Shown: one piece after another, positions 1 to 7,520 of the stretch
How positions within the stretch are numbered: the first letter of the stretch is position 1
Layout of the letters: each line of letters begins with the position of its first letter
Source: an uncultured Oscillospiraceae bacterium
Lineage (GTDB): Bacteria; Bacillota; Clostridia; Oscillospirales; Oscillospiraceae
Reading direction: 5' to 3'
NCBI GenBank assembly: GCA_934561515.1
Contig: CAKTGM010000001.1
Span: 62,001-126,000 of the forward strand
Length of the DNA stretch: 64,000 bases
Translations under genes and position numbers: made by a program
Notes under the pieces: model-generated
Seen by the model: only the letters and a program-made list of their open reading frames with translations
What the model was told of the DNA's origin: nothing
Database searches by the model: none

Positions 1-538
1 TGGAGACCGTCGCGCCGGTGACGGCGTCGATGTTCTGCTTGACGACGAGCGTGCCCGCGCCGGACTTGCCGACGAACTGATCGAGCGCGCCGGTGCCGGC
101 GGAGGTCGCTTCATTGTCGATGACCTTGGAGCCGATGCCCTTGGTCTCGGAGTTGTTGACGATGGAAACGCCCGTGACGGTGAGGTCGGCGTCCACGCCG
201 ACGATCATCACGATGCTGCCCTGAGAGCCGCTCGCGGTGACCTTGAAGGCATAGCCCGCATTCTCACCGCCGACGAGGATCTCATACATCTCCGTCAGCT
301 TGCCGCCCTGGGCGTTCGCCGCGTCGATGACCGCCTGCGGGATGTCCTCGACCGGCGGGAACTCGCAATCGGTGGAGGAGACGACCTTGGCGAGCGCCTC
401 TTCCGTCTTCTGGCGGTTGATGGCCTCGATCTTGTCGGCCGTGAGCACATTGGTGAGGCCCAGCAGCAGCGCCACGACCAGCGAGATCGCCGTCAGCGTG
501 CCTGCCACCTTAAAAATGAACTTTCCTTCGATTTTCAT
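1..538 (-). CDS. rnfG: RnfG, electron transport complex subunit G (partial)
   Basis: Membrane-anchored FMN subunit of the Rnf complex, which couples ferredoxin oxidation and NAD+ reduction to ion export. The ATG at 538-536 overlaps the rnfD stop (ATGA), so the two are translationally coupled. The product begins MKIEGKFIFKVAGTLTAISL with one N-terminal transmembrane segment, followed by the extracytoplasmic FMN-binding domain. The last codons in the window read DAVTGATVS, which is the TGAT(x)S/T-type covalent flavin attachment motif, so the flavinylation site is present. The C-terminus and the expected rnfE/A/B genes lie beyond the window edge. The reading was made by hand from the reverse strand. 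Confidence 0.9.
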   Translation of the reverse strand, partial: MKIEGKFIFKVAGTLTAISLVVALLLGLTNVLTADKIEAINRQKTEEALAKVVSSTDCEFPPVEDIPQAVIDAANAQGGKLTEMYEILVGGENAGYAFKVTASGSQGSIVMIVGVDADLTVTGVSIVNNSETKGIGSKVIDNEATSAGTGALDQFVGKSGAGTLVVKQNIDAVTGATVS

Positions 539-1554
539 TTCTTTGCCGCCTCCTTCGCTGCTTTCTTGTCCACGCCGAAGCGGGTGGGCTTGGTATACTT
601 GTCAATGATCCACGTGCAGCAGTTCATCACAAGGATGGAGTAGCAAACGCCCTCGGGATAGGAGCCGAAGTAGCGGATGAACACCGTGATGAGGCCGCAG
701 CCGAGACCGAAGATGAGCTGGCCCTTCTTCGTCACGGGGGAGGTGACATAGTCGGTCGCCATGAAGAACGCACCGAGGAACAATCCGCCGCCGAAGACGT
801 TGTAGAGCATCCACGTCAGCGCGTCGTTGCCCTGCGGGAAGAGGAAGGTGAGGATCGCCACGGTGCCGATGTAGGCAACGGGGATCTGCCAGGAAATGAC
901 CTTGCGGAAGATGAGGTACAGTCCGCCGATGAGCAGCATCATCGAGGAAATCTCACCGAGAGAGCCGCCGATGTTGCCGATGAACATATCGCGCAGGCCG
1001 TACTGTGCGGTCAGCGCCTCGAACTCGCCGCCCTTCATCATCGAAAGCGGCGTGGCGGCGGTGACAACGTCGGCAAGGCCGCCGAAGAGCGGGGCCTTGG
1101 TGCTCGGGTCGATCCAGCTCGTCATCTGGCCGGTGTAGCACGCGACGAGCGCGGCGCGGCCGGCGAGGGCGGGGTTCAGGAAGTTCTTGCCGAGGCCGCC
1201 GTAGAGCTGCTTGACGACAAAGATCGCAAAGAAGTTGCCGACGATCAGCATCCAGTAAGGAAGCGTCACGGGGCTGACGAACGCGAGCAGCATACCGGTG
1301 ACGGCGGCGGAGAGGTCGCCGAGCGTCTGCGTCTTGTGCAGGAGCTTGCGGTAGAGCCACTCAAAGAACATGGCGGACGCCATGGAGACGGCAACCGCGA
1401 TCAGCGCGCGGAAGCCGAAGCGGATCACGCTCATCAAGAGCGCGGGGCACAGCGCGATGATCACGTCGAGCATGATCGAGCGCGTGTCTTCATTGTTGCG
1501 GATGTGGGGGTTGGAGGAAGCGATCAGCTTCAGACCCTTATAATCATTCAGCAT
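535..1554 (-). CDS. rnfD: RnfD, electron transport complex subunit D
   Basis: Integral membrane NqrB/RnfD-family subunit, 339 aa, the usual family length. About eight to ten hydrophobic segments are visible. Around residue 168 the motif TAATPLSMMK corresponds to the S/T-G-A-T flavinylation site where FMN is attached covalently to Thr; the small-residue substitution (AAT rather than GAT) is still compatible. The C-terminus is lysine/alanine rich. It lies 3 bases after rnfC and overlaps rnfG by 4 bases, within one minus-strand operon. Role by family: ion-translocating core of ferredoxin:NAD+ oxidoreductase. Confidence 0.93.
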   Translation of the reverse strand: MLNDYKGLKLIASSNPHIRNNEDTRSIMLDVIIALCPALLMSVIRFGFRALIAVAVSMASAMFFEWLYRKLLHKTQTLGDLSAAVTGMLLAFVSPVTLPYWMLIVGNFFAIFVVKQLYGGLGKNFLNPALAGRAALVACYTGQMTSWIDPSTKAPLFGGLADVVTAATPLSMMKGGEFEALTAQYGLRDMFIGNIGGSLGEISSMMLLIGGLYLIFRKVISWQIPVAYIGTVAILTFLFPQGNDALTWMLYNVFGGGLFLGAFFMATDYVTSPVTKKGQLIFGLGCGLITVFIRYFGSYPEGVCYSILVMNCCTWIIDKYTKPTRFGVDKKAAKEAAKK

Positions 1555-1557
1555 CCC

Positions 1558-2925
1558 TTATGCCTCCTTCTTTGCTTCTTCGGCAGCCTTGGCCGCTTCC
1601 GCCGCGGCCTTGGCCTTGGCGGCGGCTTCCTTGACCTTCTGCTTGCCGACCTTGAACGAATGCGTCAGGTGCAGGCGGCCCGGGCAGATGTAGGAGCACG
1701 CGCCGCACTCGATGCAGTCCATCACGTGCGCCGCCTCGAGATCCTCGATGCGGTTCTTCTGCACATATAAATAAAGGTACAGAGGCTCAAGGTGCATGGG
1801 GCAGGCCTCGACGCAGCGGCCGCAGCGGATGCAGGTCGGGTCAGCGGAGACCTTGTTCTCGTTTCCGGCAAAGGCCAGCACCGCGCCCGTGCCCTTGGCA
1901 ACGGGGAAGTCGGCGGAGGCCTGCGCCATACCCATCATCGGGCCGCCGGCGATGAGCTTGAACGTCTCGTCCTTCAGCCCGCCGCAGGCGTCGAAGAGGA
2001 GGGCGACCGGCGTACCGATCGGGCACTCCAGGTTCTTCGGCTCCACAACGCCGCTGCCGGACACGGTGACGACCTTGCGCACCACGGGCATACCTTCCTT
2101 GATGGCATGGTAGATGGCGATGGTGGTGTTGATGTTGAACACGGCGCAGCCGATGTTCGCGGGAAGACCGCCGGGGGACACCTGCTTGCCGGTGACCGCC
2201 TGGCAGAGCTGCTTTTCGCCGCCCTGCGGGTAGCGGCAGCGCAGCGCCTCGACCACAACGGGAGCCTTCTGCTCCTCGATGACCTTGTTGAGGGCCTCGA
2301 TGCCGTTTTTCTTGTTGTCCTCCACGCCGATGATGACCTTGCTCACGCCGAACATCTTGGCAAGGTAGCAGCAGCCGCCGATGATCTCAGCGGGGCGCTC
2401 GAGCATCGCGCGATGGTCGCCGGTGATGTAGGGCTCGCATTCCGCGCCGTTGATGATGACGGTATCGACCTTGCCGATACCGCTGGAGATCTTCGTGTGC
2501 GTCGGGAACGTCGCGCCGCCCATACCGACGATACCGGCCTCTTTGACCATCTCGACCATTTCCTCAACGCTCAGTGCGTCGGGGTCGGCGGGTGCCTTCA
2601 CTTCTTCGCTCAGCTCGTCTTTAAAGTCATTGTCAATGACAACGGACATGACCTTACCGCCCATGGAGTAGGGGCGGGGCTCCACCGCAGCGACCGTACC
2701 GGAAACGCTTGCGTGAATGGGAGCGCCGAGGCCCTTGAATTCGCCGATCTTCTGTCCGAGCTTGACATAGTCGCCCTTGGAGACCGTGGGAGTGCAGGGT
2801 GCGCCGAAGTGCATCGACATGGGGATGACCACCTGAGCGGGTGCTTGAAGCTGCTCGATGGCCTTTTCATTTGTGGCAGCCTTCATATCGTTTGGATGAA
2901 CGCCGCCAAAGAAAGCTTGTGCCAT
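1558..2925 (-). CDS. rnfC: RnfC, electron transport complex subunit C
   Basis: Peripheral subunit with NADH/FMN-binding and iron-sulfur domains. I start at ATG 2925 (MAQAFFGGVHPND), because the GGxHP opening is the family N-terminus and GAGGTGA sits 5 bases upstream; the open frame extends to 3048 but that part looks untranslated. Visible parts: an N-terminal RnfC domain, a Complex-I 51-kDa-like segment with GMGGATFPTHTK and NGAECEPY, and two 4Fe-4S clusters (CIRCGRCVEACP, CIECGACSYICP) near residues 370-415. The tail is a short Ala/Lys-rich stretch, as in many RnfC proteins. It is the first gene of the operon in this orientation. Confidence 0.94.
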   Translation of the reverse strand: MAQAFFGGVHPNDMKAATNEKAIEQLQAPAQVVIPMSMHFGAPCTPTVSKGDYVKLGQKIGEFKGLGAPIHASVSGTVAAVEPRPYSMGGKVMSVVIDNDFKDELSEEVKAPADPDALSVEEMVEMVKEAGIVGMGGATFPTHTKISSGIGKVDTVIINGAECEPYITGDHRAMLERPAEIIGGCCYLAKMFGVSKVIIGVEDNKKNGIEALNKVIEEQKAPVVVEALRCRYPQGGEKQLCQAVTGKQVSPGGLPANIGCAVFNINTTIAIYHAIKEGMPVVRKVVTVSGSGVVEPKNLECPIGTPVALLFDACGGLKDETFKLIAGGPMMGMAQASADFPVAKGTGAVLAFAGNENKVSADPTCIRCGRCVEACPMHLEPLYLYLYVQKNRIEDLEAAHVMDCIECGACSYICPGRLHLTHSFKVGKQKVKEAAAKAKAAAEAAKAAEEAKKEA

Positions 2926-2995
2926 AGTCTTCACCTCATCTTTATACTGCCAGAGCAGCAGAAACACTGCTCCATAATCGGACTGATTATACAAC

Positions 2996-3024
2996 CATTC
3001 CTTTCCGTTGTCCAGAAAATATTC
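2996..3024 (-). promoter_or_regulatory. Sigma-70-type promoter of the rnf operon
   Basis: On the minus strand, TGGACA (3024-3019) and a perfect TATAAT (3001-2996) are separated by 17 bases. It lies about 70 bases upstream of the rnfC ATG, inside the upstream extension of the open frame, which supports the downstream start at 2925. Confidence 0.7.
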
Positions 3025-3150
3025 TGCCAGTCCAGCAAATTCCTTCATATTTTATCAGATTTTGACCCGCATTCCGAACAAAACTGTCATATTGTACCAT
3101 GGTTTTCCCCTTTTTCTGCCGCCGTCCGCCGCGCAATTTTCCGCAGGAAC

Positions 3151-3179
3151 TTGACGCTTCTGTGCCAGAATGCTACAAT
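3151..3179 (+). promoter_or_regulatory. Promoter of the DUF975 gene
   Basis: TTGACG (3151-3156), a 17-base spacer, then TACAAT (3174-3179). The ATG of the membrane protein is 71 bases downstream. Confidence 0.7.
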
Positions 3180-3250
3180 GAAAAATGACAATTGGCAATT
3201 TTTCCGTCCCTTCTCACCCGCTTTTTTCACAGAAAGGAAAGGTGTTTTTT

Positions 3251-4051
3251 ATGCCCGCCTCGCTCGATCTGCGCGCGATCAGGGCGCACGCCCGCTCGCT
3301 GCTGCGCAGCGGCCGCGTCAGCCCGCTGAGGATGTCCGCGCTCTATCTCGTCATCTCCCTCGTCCTCGACCTCATCGACACCACCGCGAGCTTCGCCATC
3401 GACTCCTCCGGCGGCTTTACGCTGCTCTCGTTCAGCTTTGTGAGCATTCTTGTGAGCCTCATCTCCAATGTGCTCGGCGCGGGCTTTGTGTGCTACTGCC
3501 TCGGCATTCTGCGCGGGGAAGATATGCCCTATGACAGCCTGTTCGACGCCTTCCCCTTCGCCGGGAAGGTCATCCTGCTGACCATCGTTCAGGGGCTTTT
3601 CATCTTCCTCTGGTCGATGCTCTTTGTCATCCCCGGCATCATCGCGGCCTACCGCTATTCCTTTGCCATGATGAACCTCTGCGACGATCCCGGCATCGGC
3701 GTGATGGAGGCGCTCCGCCGCAGCAAGCAGCAGACGGATGGCAACAAGGGCACGCTCTTCCTTCTCACGATGAGCTTTCTCGGCTATTTTCTGCTCGCGG
3801 GCGTTGTCGTTGCGCTTGCGGAATATCTCCTCTTCGGCGGCGTCAGCTTGCAGCTTGAAACCGCCGCCACGCTTTCGCAGGCGCTTTCGACCACGCTCGT
3901 CGACCACGGCATTGCAAGCCTCGCCTCGCTCTGGCTCATACCCTATATGCAGCTCTCGCTCTGCGCGTGCTACCTCTCCTGCACGTCGGGCGGCGCAGCG
4001 CAGCAGCCGCCGCTCCCCGGACGCGACCCGTGGGACGACGCGGCCTTCTGA
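3251..4051 (+). CDS. DUF975 family integral membrane protein
   Basis: 266-aa polytopic membrane protein of the DUF975 family, function unknown. The start at 3251 (MPASLDLRAIRAHAR) has AGAAAGGAAAGG upstream and gives the characteristic DUF975 opening, in which a short amphipathic helix is followed by the first membrane segment. Five or six hydrophobic segments follow. The central motif LFVIPGIIAAYRYSFAMMNL and the following MEALRRSKQQTDGNKGTLF match the family's conserved 'P-G-I-I-x-x-x-R-Y-x-x-x' and 'A-L-x-x-S' block. The C-terminus is a short Pro-rich cytoplasmic tail. Monocistronic between its own promoter and a bidirectional terminator. Confidence 0.8.
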   Translation: MPASLDLRAIRAHARSLLRSGRVSPLRMSALYLVISLVLDLIDTTASFAIDSSGGFTLLSFSFVSILVSLISNVLGAGFVCYCLGILRGEDMPYDSLFDAFPFAGKVILLTIVQGLFIFLWSMLFVIPGIIAAYRYSFAMMNLCDDPGIGVMEALRRSKQQTDGNKGTLFLLTMSFLGYFLLAGVVVALAEYLLFGGVSLQLETAATLSQALSTTLVDHGIASLASLWLIPYMQLSLCACYLSCTSGGAAQQPPLPGRDPWDDAAF

Positions 4052-4067
4052 CCTCCCTTAAAAAACT

Positions 4068-4110
4068 ACACAGCGGGATATCCTGACGATATCCCGCTGT
4101 GTTCTTTTCC
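4068..4110. terminator. Bidirectional rho-independent terminator
   Basis: A perfect 15-bp stem (4068-4082 with 4088-4102, loop CTGAC) with an A-tract to the left and a T-rich stretch to the right. It separates the convergent DUF975 and SLH genes. Confidence 0.85.
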
Positions 4111-5259
4111 TTATTTGAGAATGTAGACCGTCTTCACGCCGAGGAGCGCGCAAAGCTCGGTCTTTTCGGCAAGGCCGGCCTCGCTCTCGTACCACACGCA
4201 GACGGTCGAAGCGCCGCTTTTGTTATAGAGATACGAGCTTTTATACTGCGTGGAGCGGTGGAGGGTGGTGTTCTTCGTGTCGGAGAGCAGCTCTTGCAGC
4301 TTCTCTGCCGGAAGCTCCTCCGCATCGCCGGTCGCCATTCCCTTTTTGTCCGTCTTCTGCACCACGCTGTCTGCGCACAGGAGGACGCTGCCGCCCTTCC
4401 CCGCCAGCACCGCCGCGGCGTAGACCTCCTCGAGCGCGGCGCGCGGGCTCACAGCCTGCTCGCCCTTGCGCGCGGTGTGCGAGACGGCAGCGATGCAGTC
4501 CTTCGGCACGTCGAGTGTTCTCGGCTCGCCCTCGGCTTCGACCCAGTGCGCGTCCTTGACGCTCACGTTCGCGTGCAGGCGCTCATAGGTGCGCAGCAGC
4601 ACCGCCGCGGCCTGCTCGCGCGTGGCCGTGCCCTTGGGGTCAAAGTTATATTTGCTCACGCCCGTCATGATGCCCATGCGGTAGGCGAGGGCGATGTAGC
4701 CGCGGTTGGTCGTGCAGTCGCCGAAGGGACAGTTTTTGCCGATGCTCCCCGTGAGCCCTGCAAAGCCGCTCACGCCGCTCTGCACCGGCTGCGCGTCCGC
4801 GTCGGCGATGATGCCCGCGAGCACACTGTAGCCGAGCGCGCGCATGGTCATCGCGGCCATCTCCTCGCGCGTCACAGCGTCGTTCGGGCGGCACTTTGTG
4901 CCGCTGCCGGGGAAGACATCGTGCGCCGCGGCGGTCTCAACGGCGCTGTAGTACCACTTTTTCGTGTCCTGATTGTCGGAAAAGCTGCCCTTTTCGGGCG
5001 TGACGGTCTTCCAGCCCATCAGCCGGCAGAGCGCCGAGGCATAGGCCGCGCGCGTCATCTTCTGCCCAAGGCCGAACTTGCCGTTCCCCACGCCTTGCAG
5101 CAGGTCATACTGCCTGCACTGCGCGATGCTTTGGCTCGCCCAGTGCTTGTCCGGCACATCGGAATAGCCGGACTTGTTCGCCGCCGAGACCGCCGTCGCC
5201 ATCGTCAGCACGGCGAGCAGCAGCGCAAGAGAGCGTTTTAAGAGCTGTTTCATCTTCAT
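4111..5259 (-). CDS. S-layer homology (SLH) domain surface protein
   Basis: 382-aa secreted protein. MKMKQLLKRSLALLLAVLTM and the following ATAVSA form a signal peptide; the start at 5259 has AAAGGGGG just upstream. Three SLH repeats follow: about residues 30-82 (YSDVPDKHWA...), 90-145 (FSDNQDTKKWYYSAVETAAA...) and 175-245 (CPFGDC...TREQAAAVLLRTY). They are expected to bind pyruvylated secondary wall polymers. The last ~140 residues, with ALEEVYAAAVLAGKGGSVLL and a terminal VKTVYIL, resemble the cell-wall-binding repeat 2 / adhesin-like region in general layout, but I do not recognise a specific family. Four cysteines in the middle part are unusual for an SLH protein. Confidence 0.82.
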   Translation of the reverse strand: MKMKQLLKRSLALLLAVLTMATAVSAANKSGYSDVPDKHWASQSIAQCRQYDLLQGVGNGKFGLGQKMTRAAYASALCRLMGWKTVTPEKGSFSDNQDTKKWYYSAVETAAAHDVFPGSGTKCRPNDAVTREEMAAMTMRALGYSVLAGIIADADAQPVQSGVSGFAGLTGSIGKNCPFGDCTTNRGYIALAYRMGIMTGVSKYNFDPKGTATREQAAAVLLRTYERLHANVSVKDAHWVEAEGEPRTLDVPKDCIAAVSHTARKGEQAVSPRAALEEVYAAAVLAGKGGSVLLCADSVVQKTDKKGMATGDAEELPAEKLQELLSDTKNTTLHRSTQYKSSYLYNKSGASTVCVWYESEAGLAEKTELCALLGVKTVYILK

Positions 5260-5289
5260 TTCCCCCTTTTTGGGTGATCTTTCTGCCGT

Positions 5290-5319
5290 ATTGTAGCACA
5301 AAGTTCCGCAGATAGTCAA
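5290..5319 (-). promoter_or_regulatory. Promoter of the SLH protein gene
   Basis: On the minus strand, TTGACT (5319-5314), an 18-base spacer and TACAAT (5295-5290). The translation start is about 30 bases downstream. Confidence 0.7.
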
Positions 5320-5432
5320 ATTGCCTCTTTACCTTTGCCGCTCTCTTTGTTAAAATAATAGATTGTATTAGTATGATGAGGACGTGTTGCCCGCTGCGGC
5401 AGCACCCCATCGGAAAGGAAGGTGAGCAAACC

Positions 5433-7505
5433 GTGAAATACGAGCGCTGGCAGATTCCCGCCGTGCCGGAGCAGGCCGTCAAAGCGCTGACGGAGGCCGG
5501 ATACCCGTATCTTGTTTCATCGGTGCTGGCCGCGCGCGGCGTGCAGACGAGCGAGCAGGCCGCCGAGGCGCTTGAGCGCGAGCAGACGCTCTCCTACTCT
5601 CCGTTTCTGATGAAGGACATGGACAAGGCCGCCGCGCGCATCACGCGGGCGCTGGAGGGGGGCGAAAAGCTCGCGGTCTTTGGCGACTACGACGTGGACG
5701 GCATCACCTCCACCTGTCTTCTCACCGATTATCTCCGCTCGCGCGGAGCGGATGTGACGATGCACATCCCCCGCCGCATCGAAGAGGGCTACGGCCTCGG
5801 CTGCGACGCCATCCGCGCCCTCGCCGAGTCCGGCGTGACGCTGATCGTCACGGTCGACTGCGGCATCACGGGCGTGGAGGAAACGGCCTACGCCGCAACG
5901 CTCGGCGTGGACCTTGTCATCACCGACCATCACGAGTGCAAGGAGCAGCTCCCCGCCGCCGTGGCCGTCGTCGACCCCCACCGGCCGGACTGCCCCTATC
6001 CCTTCAAGCACCTGGCGGGCGTGGGCGTTGCACTTAAGCTCATTCTGGCGCTTGGCGAGGGGCGCGAGGGCGCGCTCTTTGCGCGCTACTGCACGCTCGC
6101 CGCCATCGGCACCATCGCGGACGTCATGCGCATGGAGGGCGAGAACCGCACCATCGTGCAGTGCGGTCTGGACGGCATCGACCGCAGCGACTTTACGGGC
6201 CTGCACGCGCTGCTGCGCGAGGCAGGGCTCACCTCCCGCCCCATCTCGTCCATTCAGATCGGCTTTGTGCTCGCCCCGCGCATCAATGCCGCGGGCAGAA
6301 TGGGCCGGGCCGAGCTTGCCGCCGAGCTTCTTTTGACCGACGATCCCATCCGCGCGGAAAAGCTCGCCCGCGAGCTCTGCGAGCTCAACCGCGAGCGGCA
6401 GAGCGTGGAGCAGGACATCTTCCGCCGCGCCATCGAGCAGATGGAGGAGCTTCCCGAAAGCGAGCGCAGCGCGCTCGTGCTTTCAAGCGAGGACTGGCAT
6501 CAGGGCGTGGTGGGCATTGTTGCCTCCCGCCTTTCCGAAAAATTCTCCTGCCCGAGCTTTATGATCCACCTCTCCGACGGGTCGGGCAAGGGCTCCTGCC
6601 GCAGCTACGGCGGCTTCAACCTCTTCAGCGCGCTCGAGGCCTGCTCCGATCTTCTCGTCAGCTTCGGCGGGCACGAGCTTGCCGCGGGCTTCACCATCGA
6701 AGAGAAAAATATCCCCGCCTTCCGCACGCGCATGAACCAGTATGTGCGCGCCCACATGGGCGAAAAGGAACACGTCTCCTCGCTCGAGGTCGACGTGGAC
6801 TTGCAGCACCCCTCCCTCGTCACGCTCGAGGAGGTCGAGGCCCTCGCGCTGCTCGAGCCTTACGGTGCGGGCAACAACCGCCCCGTCTTCTGCCTGCGCG
6901 GGGCGACGCTTGAAAGCGTGCAGGGCGTGGGGCAGAACCGGCACTTAAAGCTCCGGCTGCAAAAGAGCCGCGTGAGCTTTGACGGCATCTTTTTTTCTGT
7001 CACCGCGGGCGAATGCGGCGTGTGCGCGGGGATGCGCGTGGACGCGGCGTTCTATTTGCAGGTGAACGAGTTCCGCTCCCAGCGCTCGCTGCAATTGCAG
7101 CTGATCGACCTGCGCCCCTCGCTCGAGGCGAGCGGGCGGGAGAGCGAGGCGCTCTCTCTCTGCCGCACGCTCGTCGGCGGCGGCACGCTCTCCGCGCGCG
7201 AAGCATCGCGCGCGATGCCCTCGCGCGAGCAGTTCGTGCGCGCATGGCGCGTTCTGGAGCGCGAGGTGGGCGTGCGCGGCATCTGCGAGCCCATGCTGCC
7301 GCTGCTGCGCAGGCTCAGCGCGGAAATGGTCGGCGCAGAAACCTTCCTGCGCACGGCGCTGTGCCTGCAGGTCTTCGCCGAGCGCGGCCTTCTTGCCATC
7401 GAGCGCGAGGGCGACGCCCTCTATCTCCGCCTGACGGCGGAGGGGAAAAAGGTCGAGCTTGACAAGAGCCCCTATCTATCCGCGCTGCAAGGCTTTCTTT
7501 CGTAA
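5433..7505 (+). CDS. recJ: Single-stranded-DNA-specific exonuclease RecJ
   Basis: 690-aa 5'-3' ssDNA exonuclease for recombination and mismatch/base-excision repair. I start at GTG 5433 (VKYERWQIP), with AAGGAAGGTGAG upstream. DHH-family metal motifs are all present: DYDVDG (motif I), VDCGITG (motif II), ITDHHE (motif III) and the DPHRPDCPYPFKHLAGVGV segment (motif IV). The DHHA1 domain carries SFGGHELAAGFTI, and an OB-fold follows around residues 450-550. The last ~110 residues correspond to the extra C-terminal domain seen in Firmicutes RecJ. The next gene is relA, 15 bases downstream; the apt gene that often sits between them is absent here. Confidence 0.95.
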   Translation: MKYERWQIPAVPEQAVKALTEAGYPYLVSSVLAARGVQTSEQAAEALEREQTLSYSPFLMKDMDKAAARITRALEGGEKLAVFGDYDVDGITSTCLLTDYLRSRGADVTMHIPRRIEEGYGLGCDAIRALAESGVTLIVTVDCGITGVEETAYAATLGVDLVITDHHECKEQLPAAVAVVDPHRPDCPYPFKHLAGVGVALKLILALGEGREGALFARYCTLAAIGTIADVMRMEGENRTIVQCGLDGIDRSDFTGLHALLREAGLTSRPISSIQIGFVLAPRINAAGRMGRAELAAELLLTDDPIRAEKLARELCELNRERQSVEQDIFRRAIEQMEELPESERSALVLSSEDWHQGVVGIVASRLSEKFSCPSFMIHLSDGSGKGSCRSYGGFNLFSALEACSDLLVSFGGHELAAGFTIEEKNIPAFRTRMNQYVRAHMGEKEHVSSLEVDVDLQHPSLVTLEEVEALALLEPYGAGNNRPVFCLRGATLESVQGVGQNRHLKLRLQKSRVSFDGIFFSVTAGECGVCAGMRVDAAFYLQVNEFRSQRSLQLQLIDLRPSLEASGRESEALSLCRTLVGGGTLSAREASRAMPSREQFVRAWRVLEREVGVRGICEPMLPLLRRLSAEMVGAETFLRTALCLQVFAERGLLAIEREGDALYLRLTAEGKKVELDKSPYLSALQGFLS

Positions 7506-7520
7506 AGGAGACGACCCGAT

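Noticed and set aside
10..3048. Upstream extension of rnfC to 3048
   Set aside because: The rnf promoter (2996-3024) lies inside it, the ribosome site is at 2930, and RnfC proteins start at the MAQAFFGG position.
1792..3534. 580-codon open frame on the plus strand opposite rnfC
   Set aside because: Shadow frame of rnfC with His/Ala/Asp-rich nonsense composition and no domain; the Rnf reading is unambiguous.
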